Assembly (NCBI RefSeq): GCF_027579695.1
Contig: NC_083575.1
Span: 32,710,382 to 32,774,381, forward strand
Direction: 5' to 3'
From: Neoarius graeffei
Lineage: Eukaryota; Chordata; Actinopteri; Siluriformes; Ariidae
Length of the DNA stretch: 64,000 bases
Part shown: in pieces, positions 21,449-32,184 of the stretch
Layout of the letters: every line of letters starts with the position of its first letter
Numbering within the stretch: position 1 is the first letter of the stretch
The notes under the pieces: model-generated
The model's input: only the letters and a program-made list of their open reading frames with translations
Databases searched by the model: none
Told to the model about the DNA's origin: nothing
Translations under genes and position numbers: made by a program

Positions 21449-21952
21449 ATGGCAAGCCACTCGAAGGTGACTGAAACCTTGCAAAAGCAGGTTGTCCAGA
21501 TGATGGCCAAAAGGATGACCCTCTCAGCCATTGCAAGAGAAGCTGAGCATTCCAAGTCTGTGATTTCTAGAATATTGAAGTTTTACAATGACACTAATTC
21601 ATTCAAGTCCCCGAAAAAGGCTGGTCGTCCATGTAAGACAAATGCATGACAGGACAGGATCATGTAGAGTCTATGGGGAATCAGTTCAACACTGCAGCTG
21701 GAATTGCTCGCCAATTCAGTGCTGAACAGGGCAAGGATCTGTCTTGGCATACAGTGTCTCACCGTTTAAAACAATTCATACTGAAAGCCCACTCTGCAGT
21801 GACCAAACCTCTCATGAGTAGAAAGAATAAAAAGGCTAGACTAGCCTTTGCTGAGGAGCATGTTGTGTGGAAAGAGGAGAACTGGTCCAAAGTTCACTTC
21901 AGTGATGAGAGCAAGTTCAGTTTATTTGGGTCTGATGGGAAACATGTTCAGC
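21449..21952 (+). pseudogene. Tc1 transposase, N-terminal half
   Basis: MASHSKVTETLQKQVVQMMA begins the paired helix-turn-helix DNA-binding region (TLSAIAREAEHSKSVISRIL, KAGRPCK), which stops at 21649. A second frame (21646-21952) continues with the second helix-turn-helix and the start of the DDE core, KVHFSDESKFSLFGSDGKH, with its first Asp. The break at 21649 is a frameshift. The LINE insertion follows the ATGTTCAGC at 21944. Confidence 0.85.
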
Positions 21953-23942
21953 ATCAGGGCTCAAGTTGTTGACCTCCTCATGGTGAGACCCGGTAACTGA
22001 TTTGTCAGGTGAATGACAACAACCAGAGAAAGCAAAAGCAGCAGCAGCTTTGACAGTGACTTCTCTCACACTATTTGAGTATGCAGCCTGATGTCAACCC
22101 GGAACATGTGCCCTTTTCAGGGCAGGCACCATCAGGTGTCACACAGAATGGCATCATTGTGTTGCAGTTGAATGTGGAAGGCCAAGATAACTCTCACTGA
22201 GCACACATTGCAAGCCCACAAAGTAACGGCAATCCTCCTCCAAGAGACCCACACTAGTGATAGCTCCTGCTTGAAGATTCTTGGCTTCACCCTAGCAGCA
22301 CACACTGAAAGCAATACCCATGGGACTGCCACTCTCATCAGAAACTCAGCAAAATGGAAGGCAATTGCTGCCTCCCCGTCAGACTCCAATGTGGAATGGG
22401 CAGTGACACAGATCGAAGGCATCTACTGTATGCCATCAATGTCTATAAGCCACCACCATCATGGCTCAATGCAGATACCATTTCCACCTTTGACTCTTCC
22501 TGCATTTATGCTGGAGACTTCAACTGCCGCAGCACCACTTGGGGTTACAGGTCCACCAACCCGGATGGTGCTGCACTCTTGGAGTGGGCCTCCGCATCTG
22601 GTGTGCAACTTCTGTATGACCCAAAACAACCTGATTCCTTCCACTCTGGTAGATGGAACACAACTTCAAACCCTGACCTGGCCTTCACCAATCTGAAAGG
22701 CTCTACACCCCACCGAATCATCCTGGATCCTTTTCCCAAGTCACAACACAGGCCGTCATTGATCATCCCAGACAATCCAATAGTTCCAATACCTACCAAA
22801 CCAGTAAAGAGGTGGAACTTTCACAAGACAAAGTGGGACATTTTCATCAACCTGGTGGATTCAAGGGTAGACAGCCTCCCATCCCCAACCTCCTCCAACC
22901 TAGACCATGCTTATTCAGCTCTCTGCAAACTCCTCATCAGTGCAGTGAAGAGTGTCATACCATGTGGCTTTTGTCAGTGCTACATTCCAACATGGGATGA
23001 CGAGTGTGAAACATACTACAATGAATTCCTCCTTGCTGAAACTGGTGAAGCGTCATCTACCAAGGCATCACTCTTGACAGACTGCCTTGACAAGAAGCGA
23101 AGAGAGCACTGGGAGGAGACAGTCCAAGCAACATCTTGAGTCTCTCTGTGCCAAAGTGTCATCCAGGAACAATCTCCTCCATCAGCTGGCAGGCTCATCC
23201 TGGGGAACCAACACCTCCACACTCTGAACTGGCGCTCTTGCCCTTGTCTTCAGTGCCACAGAAAACACAGCCCCAGCTTGGTACCAAAGTGTTCATACAA
23301 AGAAGCTTGACACAACTCTCAATGACACCCTGAGAATTGTCACTATCTACCTGCATCCCACCCCCATAGAAATTTTACCAGTCCTTGCCGGCATTGCTCC
23401 TACTTCAATTCGCAGAGAACATCACACTTTCAAACTAGTGGACAAGGCCCAGCAAGATGTCAATCACCTTTTACACAACACTGTCCAGTACAATGAATTG
23501 GGTTGACAACATATGTCGTCCTGTTGCCCCTTCTCCTGTCATGCAGCAACCTTGTGGGAAGCAAACCACAACATTCTGAGCACATGGAGAACCAGCTGGC
23601 AAAAGACCCCCAGACCCACCCAGTCCACAGTTCCTCCGAACACAAAGCTACCACCAGGCAGAGACCTCCCTCACAGGGAATGGGTGACTCTTGACTGACT
23701 ATGCATGGGTGTCGGCCGGTTCAACTCCTGCATGCACCACTGGGGTCTGCACCCATCATCATCCTGTGAATGTGGATTACCTTCCCAGACCACAGAGCAT
23801 GTTATCCATGAATGCCCCACCCTCCACCCACCAGAGCACACCAAGCCAAACCTCACACATCCCGATCAACCTACAATTAGATGGCTGCAGAGCCTGCATG
23901 AGACTGTTTAGCTGCCTCATATGCAAGAAAAATAATAAGATG
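21953..23942 (+). mobile_element. LINE (I/Jockey-type) with internal deletion, inserted in Tc1
   Basis: Flanked by the 9-bp duplication ATGTTCAGC (21944-21952 and 23943-23951). The 5' part encodes an apurinic-type endonuclease; the 3' part encodes a C-terminal Cys/His tail (CECGLPSQTTEHVIHECP at about 23768-23821). The reverse-transcriptase palm between them is absent. The element ends in an A-rich AAGAAAAATAATAAG-like tail. Confidence 0.8.
22172..23139 (+). pseudogene. LINE endonuclease domain
   Basis: Two overlapping frames (22172-22440, then 22354-23139) give an exonuclease/endonuclease/phosphatase-type nuclease that nicks target DNA for retrotransposition. Visible are AILLQETH (catalytic Glu), YAINVYKPPPS, IYAGDFNCRSTTWGY (Asp and Asn), NPDLAFTN and SQHRPSLI (the terminal SxH, where Asp-His is usual and Gln-His is seen). 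A frameshift falls around 22400. The domain ends at a TGA at 23137-23139. Clade (I, Jockey or relative) is inferred from motif style only. Confidence 0.78.
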
Positions 23943-24465
23943 ATGTTCAGCGTCGAACTGAGGAAAAATTGAACCCAAAAAGTGTGTAAAGAAGTCAGTT
24001 AAATTTGGAGAAGGAAGCGTCATAGTTTGGGGGATGTTTTCTGCACCAGGATTTGGGCCTCTTGTATAGCTACATGGCAGGGTGAATGCAAATGTTTATC
24101 AGAACCTCCTTTGGCAACATGCAATTCCTTCACTTCAAACGTCTTCCAATCAGCCTGCAATTTTCATGCAAGACAATGCCCCCTGTCACACTGCAAAACG
24201 GGTAAAGCAGTTCCTTGAAGCTAAGAACATTGAAACAATGAAATGGCCAGCCCAGAGTCAAGATTTAAACCCTATAGAGAGTCTCTGGAAAATCCTTGGC
24301 GACAAAGTAATGGCTAAGAAACCCACTACAGTTACCGAACTGTGGAAGAGACTGAAAGAAGAATGGACCAAGAGCAAACCAGATCAGCGTGAGGAACTAG
24401 TGTTGTCCTGTGGGTGCAGATGTGCTGAAGTCATTCAAAGCAAGGGCCTCATCACTTCTTACTAA
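23943..24465 (+). pseudogene. Tc1 transposase, C-terminal half
   Basis: After the LINE and the second ATGTTCAGC (23943-23951), the same protein resumes: KKCVKKSVKFGEGS, GRVNANVYQNLLWQHA, FMQDNAPCHTAKRVKQF (second Asp) and QSQDLNPIESLWKILGDKVM (Glu), ending after GLITSY at 24465. One in-frame TAG occurs near 24067. Removing the insertion rejoins the two halves in sense order. Confidence 0.87.
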
Positions 24466-24721
24466 GCTTTGAATCCTGTAGCCTTCAAAAAATTTTCTCT
24501 TTTAATCTTCTCTTCTGCTACAATGGTTATTGTGCTCTAATTTGAATCAGTGTTTCACACAAAATAAAGGTTTTTGTTGAAGTACCTTGGTTATTAAAAA
24601 AAAAAATGCTAGTACAACAGTGGTATAGCCACAGCTGACATTCCTTCAAATTCTGAGCAATGAAGATTAACAATATTTCAGAATAAATCAAGTATTTATA
24701 AATTGGTCTCTAATTTTGATC

Positions 24722-26630
24722 GTGTGTGTGTGTCATCATCAAACTAAAAACCACATATAATTTTATTAAGATAATTTTATTGAGATATGATATTATGGTA
24801 ATATAATTAAGATATATTTGTTAATTAAAAAGGATTTGGCGGTCCAGTCCATGCTTTACCATCAACGTCTTACAAATAAACATCACTACTCATAACATCT
24901 GCACACACCCTAATTAACTGTAGAAACACCTGAGTTTGTTTTTGCATCTAGTTTCAAGCATTTAATTTTTTCACTGATAAATGTTGGTATATTTAAGAAC
25001 TAAAATATTATTATCGGTTTTGCTCATTGGAAATTAGTTGTGGTTTAATGCCAACTTTTCATGGATTTGGACTCACACTGTTACAAGGATCTCCATCAGT
25101 GGACTTTACAGGAGGAGAGGATTACCTCCTCAGTGCTGCTAAACTGAGTCTGGTTTGTTACAAATAAGCTCTGGTGTTAGGACCATATCTATACAGACCA
25201 ACATACATTTTTATAACTGAAGGAATATTTTCCACACAGATCTGGGCACTGCAACCTGGAACTGATTTTGTCAGTAAACACAAATCTCTCAGGCACTGTT
25301 GTGCATGGCCTCTGTGGCTCTGAATTAGCTGGTCCAGACACTGATCATTCTCCTGTCTTAACCTAACTGTAACTTTTCCAAGTATTTGTCTTTGTGTGAG
25401 AGCAATTTAGCATCAGCTGCAAGGGGATCATCATCTTGTATTCATTTGCATGCCAGTGAGAGAAAAGCAGAGCAGCAATCCCTTACAAATGCTCCCTTTT
25501 GGAATTGCATATCAGGAGCATATTGCCAATGATAGATATGCCTAATATTTCACAGGGAGACCCTACAAATAGAATACCCTGCTGTGCTAAAGAAAACAAT
25601 GTGTTTCTGAGCACTGAGATCTAATCCATCACTGTGCTGTCAGAGAAAAGAAGGGGTGTGGGGGTAGAATGTGCTTACCTGTTTTTCAAATCAGGGAAAA
25701 TAAGTCTTTACTTCCAGAAATATCTCTGTGAGGCCTGCTCAGATCATAATCAAACAGGTACTGAAACAAGAAGCTATTCCACTCAGGGCATATAGATATA
25801 TGGATTTTCAGTGCCCACACATATCTGAAATATGTCATTTTGTGGATTTGGCTGTGAATAGGAATCCCTGGGTTTAAGTAAACAACTACATTGTTAAAGT
25901 GGCTTTTTTTTAGGAAAATTGCCTAACAGCTTCTCTTATCCTCAAAAATATATTGTGTGCTGTCAACCTGAATGATGTACCGGAGTGTGTCAACTTCCTT
26001 GTCAAAAAGTAATGCTTCTTGAAAATAATTTCTTTTCAGTCATTTCAAAATAATTCAAGGACATTGGTGAAGCCCAAGAGGTAATCACTAATGATGCCAC
26101 ACCGTCTCCTGTATCCCATTCCCACTGACAGTAAAAACCGTTTATTTACCTGTATTATGCTGTAATGTCATGTGGGAATGGGAGCAAAACAGTAAAGTTG
26201 AAACAATCAATCCACTGGTGACCTAGTAACATTAAAGGAAAGTACCAGGATTTTTTAAACCTGGGCCCTATTTTCCCCATCACGTTGGGTTCAAACATTT
26301 AGTCAACACAAAAGCATTTGAAATTGGTCCACTGTTGAGTTAAAACACTATAAAAGGCAACTGCAAAATGGCTATACATTGTAATCCTATCGACCAAACA
26401 TCTAGGTAAAAGTAAACCACTGGTTAAACAAAGTAAAGAAGCAGTTTACTTTGACACAGACGTTTGCTCAGAGCTTTCTTTTAATCATAATCTTTTGCCT
26501 TGGCTCCAGTGAGAATCAGAAGCAATGGATTGTGACCGGTCGTGTTGATGTTGGTGGTGACTAGTTGATGGAAAGAACCAGCATTATTAGCTGGCATAAG
26601 AATGGTCTACTACATGTGATTTTGGATTGC
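24722..26630. other. no recognisable feature
   Basis: About 1.9 kb of AT-rich sequence with a short GT run at 24723-24732 and no ORF of note. I see no element ends or homologies to other parts of the window. This may be old unique sequence. Confidence 0.5.
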
Positions 26631-26639
26631 ATTGGAATC

Positions 26640-26785
26640 TGCTCCATTTGCACAGATTTACATCTAATCCACTTGTGCAGCTTTAAATCTGCTCCACTCA
26701 CAATGATTTAAACCTGTTCCACTCACACCGATTTAAATCTGCTTCTCACACACTGATTATCACACTGATTTGATCTGCCCCACTC
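26640..26785. repeat. degenerate short tandem repeat
   Basis: A loosely repeated unit of about 25-32 bases containing TTAAATCTGCTCCACTCACA-like sequence recurs four to five times just upstream of chromovirus B. Confidence 0.6.
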
Positions 26786-26800
26786 AATGGATTGACTTAT

Positions 26801-27207
26801 TGTCAGTAGAGGTGATGAAGTCAACAGCACACATTGAACTACAAACATGGCCTCTCAGAACTATAACAGCCAGGATTCACAACACCCCCTGTCACCAGAA
26901 TATTGAACTCAGCTGTTGCTCATTACCACAATGCTACTTAAGCCCCTCTCTGACATCACTTCAGTGTGAAGTATCATTGAGTTTACAGTCCATACTGAGC
27001 CTTGGTTTCCCCTGCCTGTCATACTGTTATTGACTCTTGCTATCCTCATTTTGTCTATGCTTCCTGTTTTGCCTATGTCACACTGTTTGCTGATCAACTG
27101 ACCCTTGCCTGCCTTCTGACTACAATTTCTGCTTCATGATTTGGTTTTGTACTGTTTGCTCGCCGCTTCTTCCTGCAATTGCGCCAGTAAGTGCCTGCAT
27201 CCTGACA
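26801..27207 (+). repeat. 5' LTR of chromovirus B
   Basis: 407 bp, TG...CA ends, preceded by CTTAT and followed by GGATACTTCGCC and the gag ATG at 27224. Confidence 0.9.
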
Positions 27208-27223
27208 GGATACTTCGCCTACA

Positions 27224-28055
27224 ATGGATGTAGTGGAAGAAGCCAAACAAACCACACTGAATGCTCAGGGAAAGTTGTTAGGATAACAGATGCTTGCTGA
27301 CTTTATCACACGGATAACACAGCTTGCAACTGTGATGCCACAGGCCCTCCTTCCACACCCTGAGGCATCTTCCAGTGCCACATTGCAACTCCTGGCTCCT
27401 GAAAAGTTCACCAGAGACACAACTGCTTGTTACAGTGCTCTCTGTACTTTTCCACCATGCCTCGTCTTTCTGATGAACACAAAATTGCCAAGTTTCTAAC
27501 CTTCATCATGGGTAAGGTTCTACTGTGGGCCAGTGCAGTATGGAGAAAAGGAGAACACATGACTTTTTATGAGCGCTTCCTCACACTCTTCAAATGAGTG
27601 TTCGATCATGAACCTGAGGGCATTGAAGTCGTTGAAAGTCTCTTCACCACACAACAGGTCACAAGAAGAGTGGCCAAATATGCTCTGGACTTTCAGACCC
27701 TTGCCGCAGCCAGTGGATGGAACAAGCTGGCTTTGAAAGCAGTGTTCCGTCAGGGCCTCCATCCAGAGGTACTCAGTGAAATGGCATGTAGAGAGGAAAA
27801 CATGACATTAGACTCTCTTATTGACCTGCCTATCCAGCTGGATCATCTGCTCACCAGTTGGCCCTCTCTCAAGGAACCCTCCGGGCAAGCTTGTCATATG
27901 GAAGAGAGTGTACCAATGGAAGTTTCCCACACTCACTTGAGAAGAGCAGAATGAGAAAGGAGGAAGAGGGAGGGTCTACGTTTTTACTGTGGGAGTTCAG
28001 AGCACAGGATAAACCAGTGTCTCATTCATCCGCTGCACTCCAAGCCAGCAGAACC
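27224..28055 (+). pseudogene. chromovirus B Gag, broken
   Basis: Starts MDVVEEAKQTTLNAQG at 27224, with an early in-frame stop (TAA near 27284), then APEKFTRDT, KLPSF and a second frame at 27598-27954 with YALDFQTLAAASGWN and FRQGLHPEVLSEMACREE. A zinc-knuckle remnant (FYCGSSEHRINQC) lacks its first Cys. The protein is homologous to Gag of chromovirus A, but several stops and frameshifts prevent expression. Confidence 0.82.
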
Positions 28056-28065
28056 TACGACTCAT

Positions 28066-28389
28066 GTGGTGAGTCCTGATCATAAATTCAATGCACAGTC
28101 TTCCAAATTACCAGTATTGTTAAAACTGATATCTTCCACACACATCCTGTCTGCATTCATTGACTCGGGGGCAGAGGGAAATTTCATTGACTGCGCGATC
28201 GTCCAGAAATATGGCCTGCCTACAATCCCTTTGCAAAGTCTGGTCAGTATCCAAACCATTGATGGTCAGGTCATTATCAGGACTGCTCCCATTTTCATTC
28301 AGATGGGAGCACTCCATTCAGAGCAAACCTCTCTCTACGTAACTACCACTGTACATCACGACATTATTCTAGGGTATTCTTGGTTATGA
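28066..28389 (+). pseudogene. chromovirus B protease
   Basis: The 107-codon frame carries the retroviral-type aspartic protease: HILSAFIDSGAEGNF (active-site DSGA) and IILGYSWL near its end. A TGA after HDIILGYSWL cuts it from the RT that follows. Confidence 0.83.
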
Positions 28390-28488
28390 CTTCATGATCC
28401 ATTAATTTCATGGCATAAAGAAATTTTTCACTGGTCTCCCATATGTTTTCAACATTGTCTTGCACATCCTCAATTATGCATCTCTTCC

Positions 28489-29612
28489 ATGTCAAATGAA
28501 AGCCCACAGCCTGATTCCATCAATACTGTCCCAGAATGTTACCTAGACCTTAAGGAGGTATTTAGCAAAGGGAGGGCTTGTGGTCTACCACCTCAGACCA
28601 TACAACTGTGCCATCGACCTTCTACCAGGTATGTAACCTCCACACAGTCAAATATATCCCCTGTCCCAGAAGGAGCATGCTGCCAGGGAAGAGTACATCC
28701 AGAAAGCCCTCAACCAGGGATACATTCATCCCTCCAAGTCCTCAGCTTCTGCTGGTTTCTTCTTTGTTGAGAAGCGAGGTGGCAGCCTCAGGCCATGCAT
28801 TGATTATGGAGGACTAAACCAGGTAATTGTGAAATACATGTATCGCCTGCATCTTGTTCCGTCTGCCTTTGAACAACTTATTTCTGCCAAAGAATTTTCA
28901 AAGCTTGACCTATGTAGTGCACATAATCTAATCAGAATCAGGAAGGGCGATGAATGGAAAACCACATTCAGTACAACCACTGGACACTTCGAATACCAGG
29001 TAATGCCATATGGCCTTTCTTTGGTGCCCAGCATGTTCCAGTGTTTAATTAACGACGTGCTTAGAGACATGTTGGGACAATATGTCATAGCTTACATTGA
29101 CAATATCTTAATTTATTCTCCAGATGAAGTAAGTCATAGAAAATATGTCAGAGCAGGGGCGTCGTGGCTTAGGTGGATAAGGTGCTATACCATAAATCCG
29201 GGGACCCGGGTTCAATTCTGGCCTGAGGTCATTTCCCGATCCCTCCCCGTCTCTCTCTCCCGCTCATTTCCTGTCTCTACACTGTCCTATCCAATAATAA
29301 AGGTGAAAAAAGCCCAAAAAAATCTTAAAAAAAGAAAATGTCAGAGCAGTTCTTCAACAATTACTAGATAACCATCTATATGTAAAGGCTGAAAAGTGTG
29401 AATTTCACTGAAAGAAAATATCCTTCCTAGGCTATATCGTAAGCTCCGAAGGGGTGAGCATGGACTCCCCCAAGGTATCCGCCATCATGTCCTGGCCTGT
29501 ACCCACATCTGTCAAGGAACTTCAATGATTCCTGGGTTTTGCTAACTTCTATCGTTGCTTCATTCGGGGTTTCAGTACAGTTGCAGCTCCACTCACTCCC
29601 TCACTTAAAGGA
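28489..29612 (+). pseudogene. chromovirus B reverse transcriptase, split by a SINE
   Basis: Translation shows [16 protein letters not shown], a CIDYGGLNQ-like box near 28797, [39 protein letters not shown] and the catalytic box [12 protein letters not shown], where the second Asp is Asn. The SINE at 29157-29337 interrupts just after this box. RT continues with [27 protein letters not shown] and GFANFYR up to about 29610, where the coding similarity ends. Confidence 0.83.
29157..29337 (+). mobile_element. tRNA-derived SINE inside chromovirus B
   Basis: A 181-bp SINE with a tRNA-like head: GTGGCTTAGGTGGATAAGG (A-box region) and GGGTTCAATTC (B box). An AATAATAAAGG and A-rich tail end it. It is bounded by the 12-bp duplication ATGTCAGAGCAG at 29145-29156 and 29338-29349. 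This is a different SINE family from those at 13240, 41262 and 62137. Confidence 0.9.
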
Positions 29613-29783
29613 AATACGTAGAACCTTTATTTTAAAATAAATTTCTGAGTGGATAGTATCCCCATCCTTGACTCTTGTATGCTGCATAAATGGGAATAAA
29701 AATATATATATTTTTTTGAGAGTTAAAATCGACCGCAAAGTTGGCATTCAAACTGCCCCGCTGAACCAGCCAACCCTGAGTGC

Positions 29784-30205
29784 GTGGAAATTGCAAGCAA
29801 GGTATACGGCCCATTTAAGGTTCTCGGAAGAATCAACAAAGTCTCTTACAGGCTAGAGCTCCCCCCTCATAGTCGGATATCTCCCACCTTCCACGTTTCC
29901 TGTCTCAAGCCAGCTATTCCAGGCCCACTAGCTGAGAAACCTCCAGTCCAGGAACACCAACCACTGAGTATAGAGGGTGAACCCATCTACCAGATCAACA
30001 GATTACTTGACTCTAGATGCAGAAGAGGTCAAATTGAGTATCTGGTAGACTGGGAGGGCTATGGGCCGGGAGAGAGAAGTTGGGTCATGGCTAAGGATGT
30101 CCTGGACCCCCTGATGAAGCAGGAGTTTCACGCTCAAAACCCTGACAAACCCGCACCTAGAGGTAGAAGGCACCCCAAGAAGAATGAGCTCCTTGGGGGG
30201 GTTTC
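29784..30205 (+). pseudogene. chromovirus B integrase C-terminus and chromodomain
   Basis: An open frame encodes the GPY/F-like end of integrase ([30 protein letters not shown]), then a chromodomain ([20 protein letters not shown]) and a basic tail. Chromodomains bind modified histones and steer integration. The frame is uninterrupted, unlike the rest of this copy, and runs on into the LTR to 30326. The upstream join to unrelated sequence at about 29780 removes the catalytic integrase domain. Confidence 0.85.
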
Positions 30206-30612
30206 TGTCAGTAGAGGCACTGAAGTCAACAGCACAAATCAAACTACAAGCATGGCGTCTCAGAATTACGACAGCCAGGATTCACAGCACCCCTGTCACC
30301 AGAATATTGAACTCCACTGTTGCTGATTACCACAACACTCCTTAAGCCTCTCTCTGACGTCACTTCAGTGCAAAGTATCATTCTGAGTTTACAGTCCATA
30401 CCGAGCCTTGGTTTCCCTGCCTGGCAAACTGTTATTGACTCTCGCTATTCTCATTTTATCTACGCTTCCTGTTTTGCCTACGTCACCCTGTTTGCCGATC
30501 GACTGACCGTCACCTGCCTTCTGACTATGATTTCTGCTTCACGATTTGACTTTGTACTGTTTGCTTGCCGCTTCTTCCTGCAATTACACCAGTAAGTGCC
30601 TGCATCCTGACA
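30206..30612 (+). repeat. 3' LTR of chromovirus B
   Basis: 407 bp, preceded by the purine tract and followed by CTTAT. It differs at many positions from the 5' LTR, so the insertion is not recent. Confidence 0.9.
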
Positions 30613-31822
30613 CTTATAAAGAAGGAAGAGAAACAAAATGTGATTTTAAATTTTGAGTCTGCGATTTCTGACAATAAAAACAAAAATGGCCAATTAATTT
30701 CTGTTACTGACAGGAAACCAAAATGTACACAGACTGTTAATGGCCTTTTAATAATCAGTTAAATAAATATTTTAAAAAATTCTATTAGGAAGCTGAATTG
30801 ACTGGACTCAAGCACCCCATGCTGTTATGGTAAGGTTGACAACCTTTAAAGTGTATAGCTCCCTGTTCATGTGGTCAGCTATCTGGCAAATCATTCCAGC
30901 ATAACATAGTTCCTTTTAGCACTACAGGACATACATTATGTTCATTATTATTTAGCTATCACTCACAAAACATTCTCATTCTTCATACTTTTTTACTAAA
31001 ATGGGTCACTAAATTAAAGTCTGTGGTTGAATCCAAATACTCAGTATGCACCAACATCAGTTAAATACCTACTACCTGACCATTACTGTACATTCTGGTG
31101 CATTTGCATACTACAGATGTAGTAGATCATCTGGGTACTGTTTGACTACTGTTAAATGCCTAGTGAATATTTGGACCATTGAAATGGATTAATCTAGTTC
31201 GTTGATTCGCATACCCTATGGATGATGACATACTGCTTTTTGTATACTACATAGTAAGGCAGTATTTGGCAGCCTATGTGTGGGGAAACACTGCATAAAT
31301 GATAATGCAGTGATAGTGTTGGAACTACTGACAGCTACATAATTCAAATACTCATATTGCATCCATGTAAAGTGGCTGTCTGCAAATTTAAAACAACAAG
31401 GAAGGAAAACATTGGCAGATATGGCTGGAAATTAGAATGAATTATGTCATATTCAGTGTTGCATGTTTTACATGTCTCATGGAGGTTTGTGCTCTGGATC
31501 ATCCCATTAAATACAGTCAAGTGGGAATACATGACACTCATTACTTAACTGTTATGGGAGACTGCATGGAAATGAAAATGTATCTATAATGTGTTTTTAC
31601 CTGATACATTAACAGGTTACTTATGTGAAAGTGGCTCTGGCGTGGTTTTTGATCCTTTCCAATTTATCTCTAAATTCAGTTATTATTAATAATTACAATT
31701 AATACAATGCATTTTAAAATATAGCACATCTTCATGTATTGTAGCTATTACTACCATAAAGGAAAACATACATGTTGACACACAAAACTGCTTCACAGGT
31801 CTGGGGCTTTTTCTGATAGTGT
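30613..31822. other. no recognisable feature
   Basis: About 1.2 kb of AT-rich DNA between chromovirus B and hAT-1. Short ORFs at 30565-30762 and 31344-31541 have no recognisable domain. Confidence 0.5.
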
Positions 31823-32184
31823 GCATAGGTTAGGGTGACCAGACGTCCCGGTTTTACCGGGAAGTCCCGATTTGGGGTTGTGTGTCCTGATTCCCGACAA
31901 AAGTCTGTCGGGACACGGATATGTCCCAGTTTTCGCCACTCACGACGTTTGCGACTGAGCAGCGTGGGAATCATTAGCGGAGAAATGTCTGCATTTACTA
32001 TTTTGATGAATTGACAGGAATCGCAAACTTTCCTGGTTACTGCCCCCTGGCCCTGTGGCATGGGTGTTTATTTAGCCACATTATTCCAGACAACAGAACG
32101 TGTTGCCATGCAACAATAAAATAAACATTAACTGGCGCGAATGTTCTTTGTCTAGCAGTTAGCAGCAGTAATGCCGCAGCAATT

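Larger units (their letters stand above)
21323..24721 (+). mobile_element. Tc1-like transposon interrupted by a LINE
   Basis: GATCAAAATTAGA at 21323-21335 and its exact inverse TCTAATTTTGATC at 24709-24721 mark the ends that I can pair. Between them lies a Tc1 transposase split by a 1,990-bp LINE at 21953-23942. The repeats outside the 13-bp match are more diverged, so the true termini could be slightly farther out. Confidence 0.75.
26801..30612 (+). mobile_element. chromovirus B: gypsy element lacking RNase H and integrase
   Basis: This 3,812-bp element has 407-bp LTRs (26801-27207 and 30206-30612; TGTCAGTA...ATCCTGACA) and an exact 5-bp CTTAT duplication (26796-26800, 30613-30617). A purine tract, CTCCTTGGGGGGGTTTC, precedes the 3' LTR. 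It is a relative of chromovirus A: LTR ends, Gag and RT are plainly homologous. The pol region between RT and the chromodomain is replaced by ~165 bp of unrelated AT-rich sequence, and a SINE sits in RT. It is non-autonomous. Confidence 0.92.
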
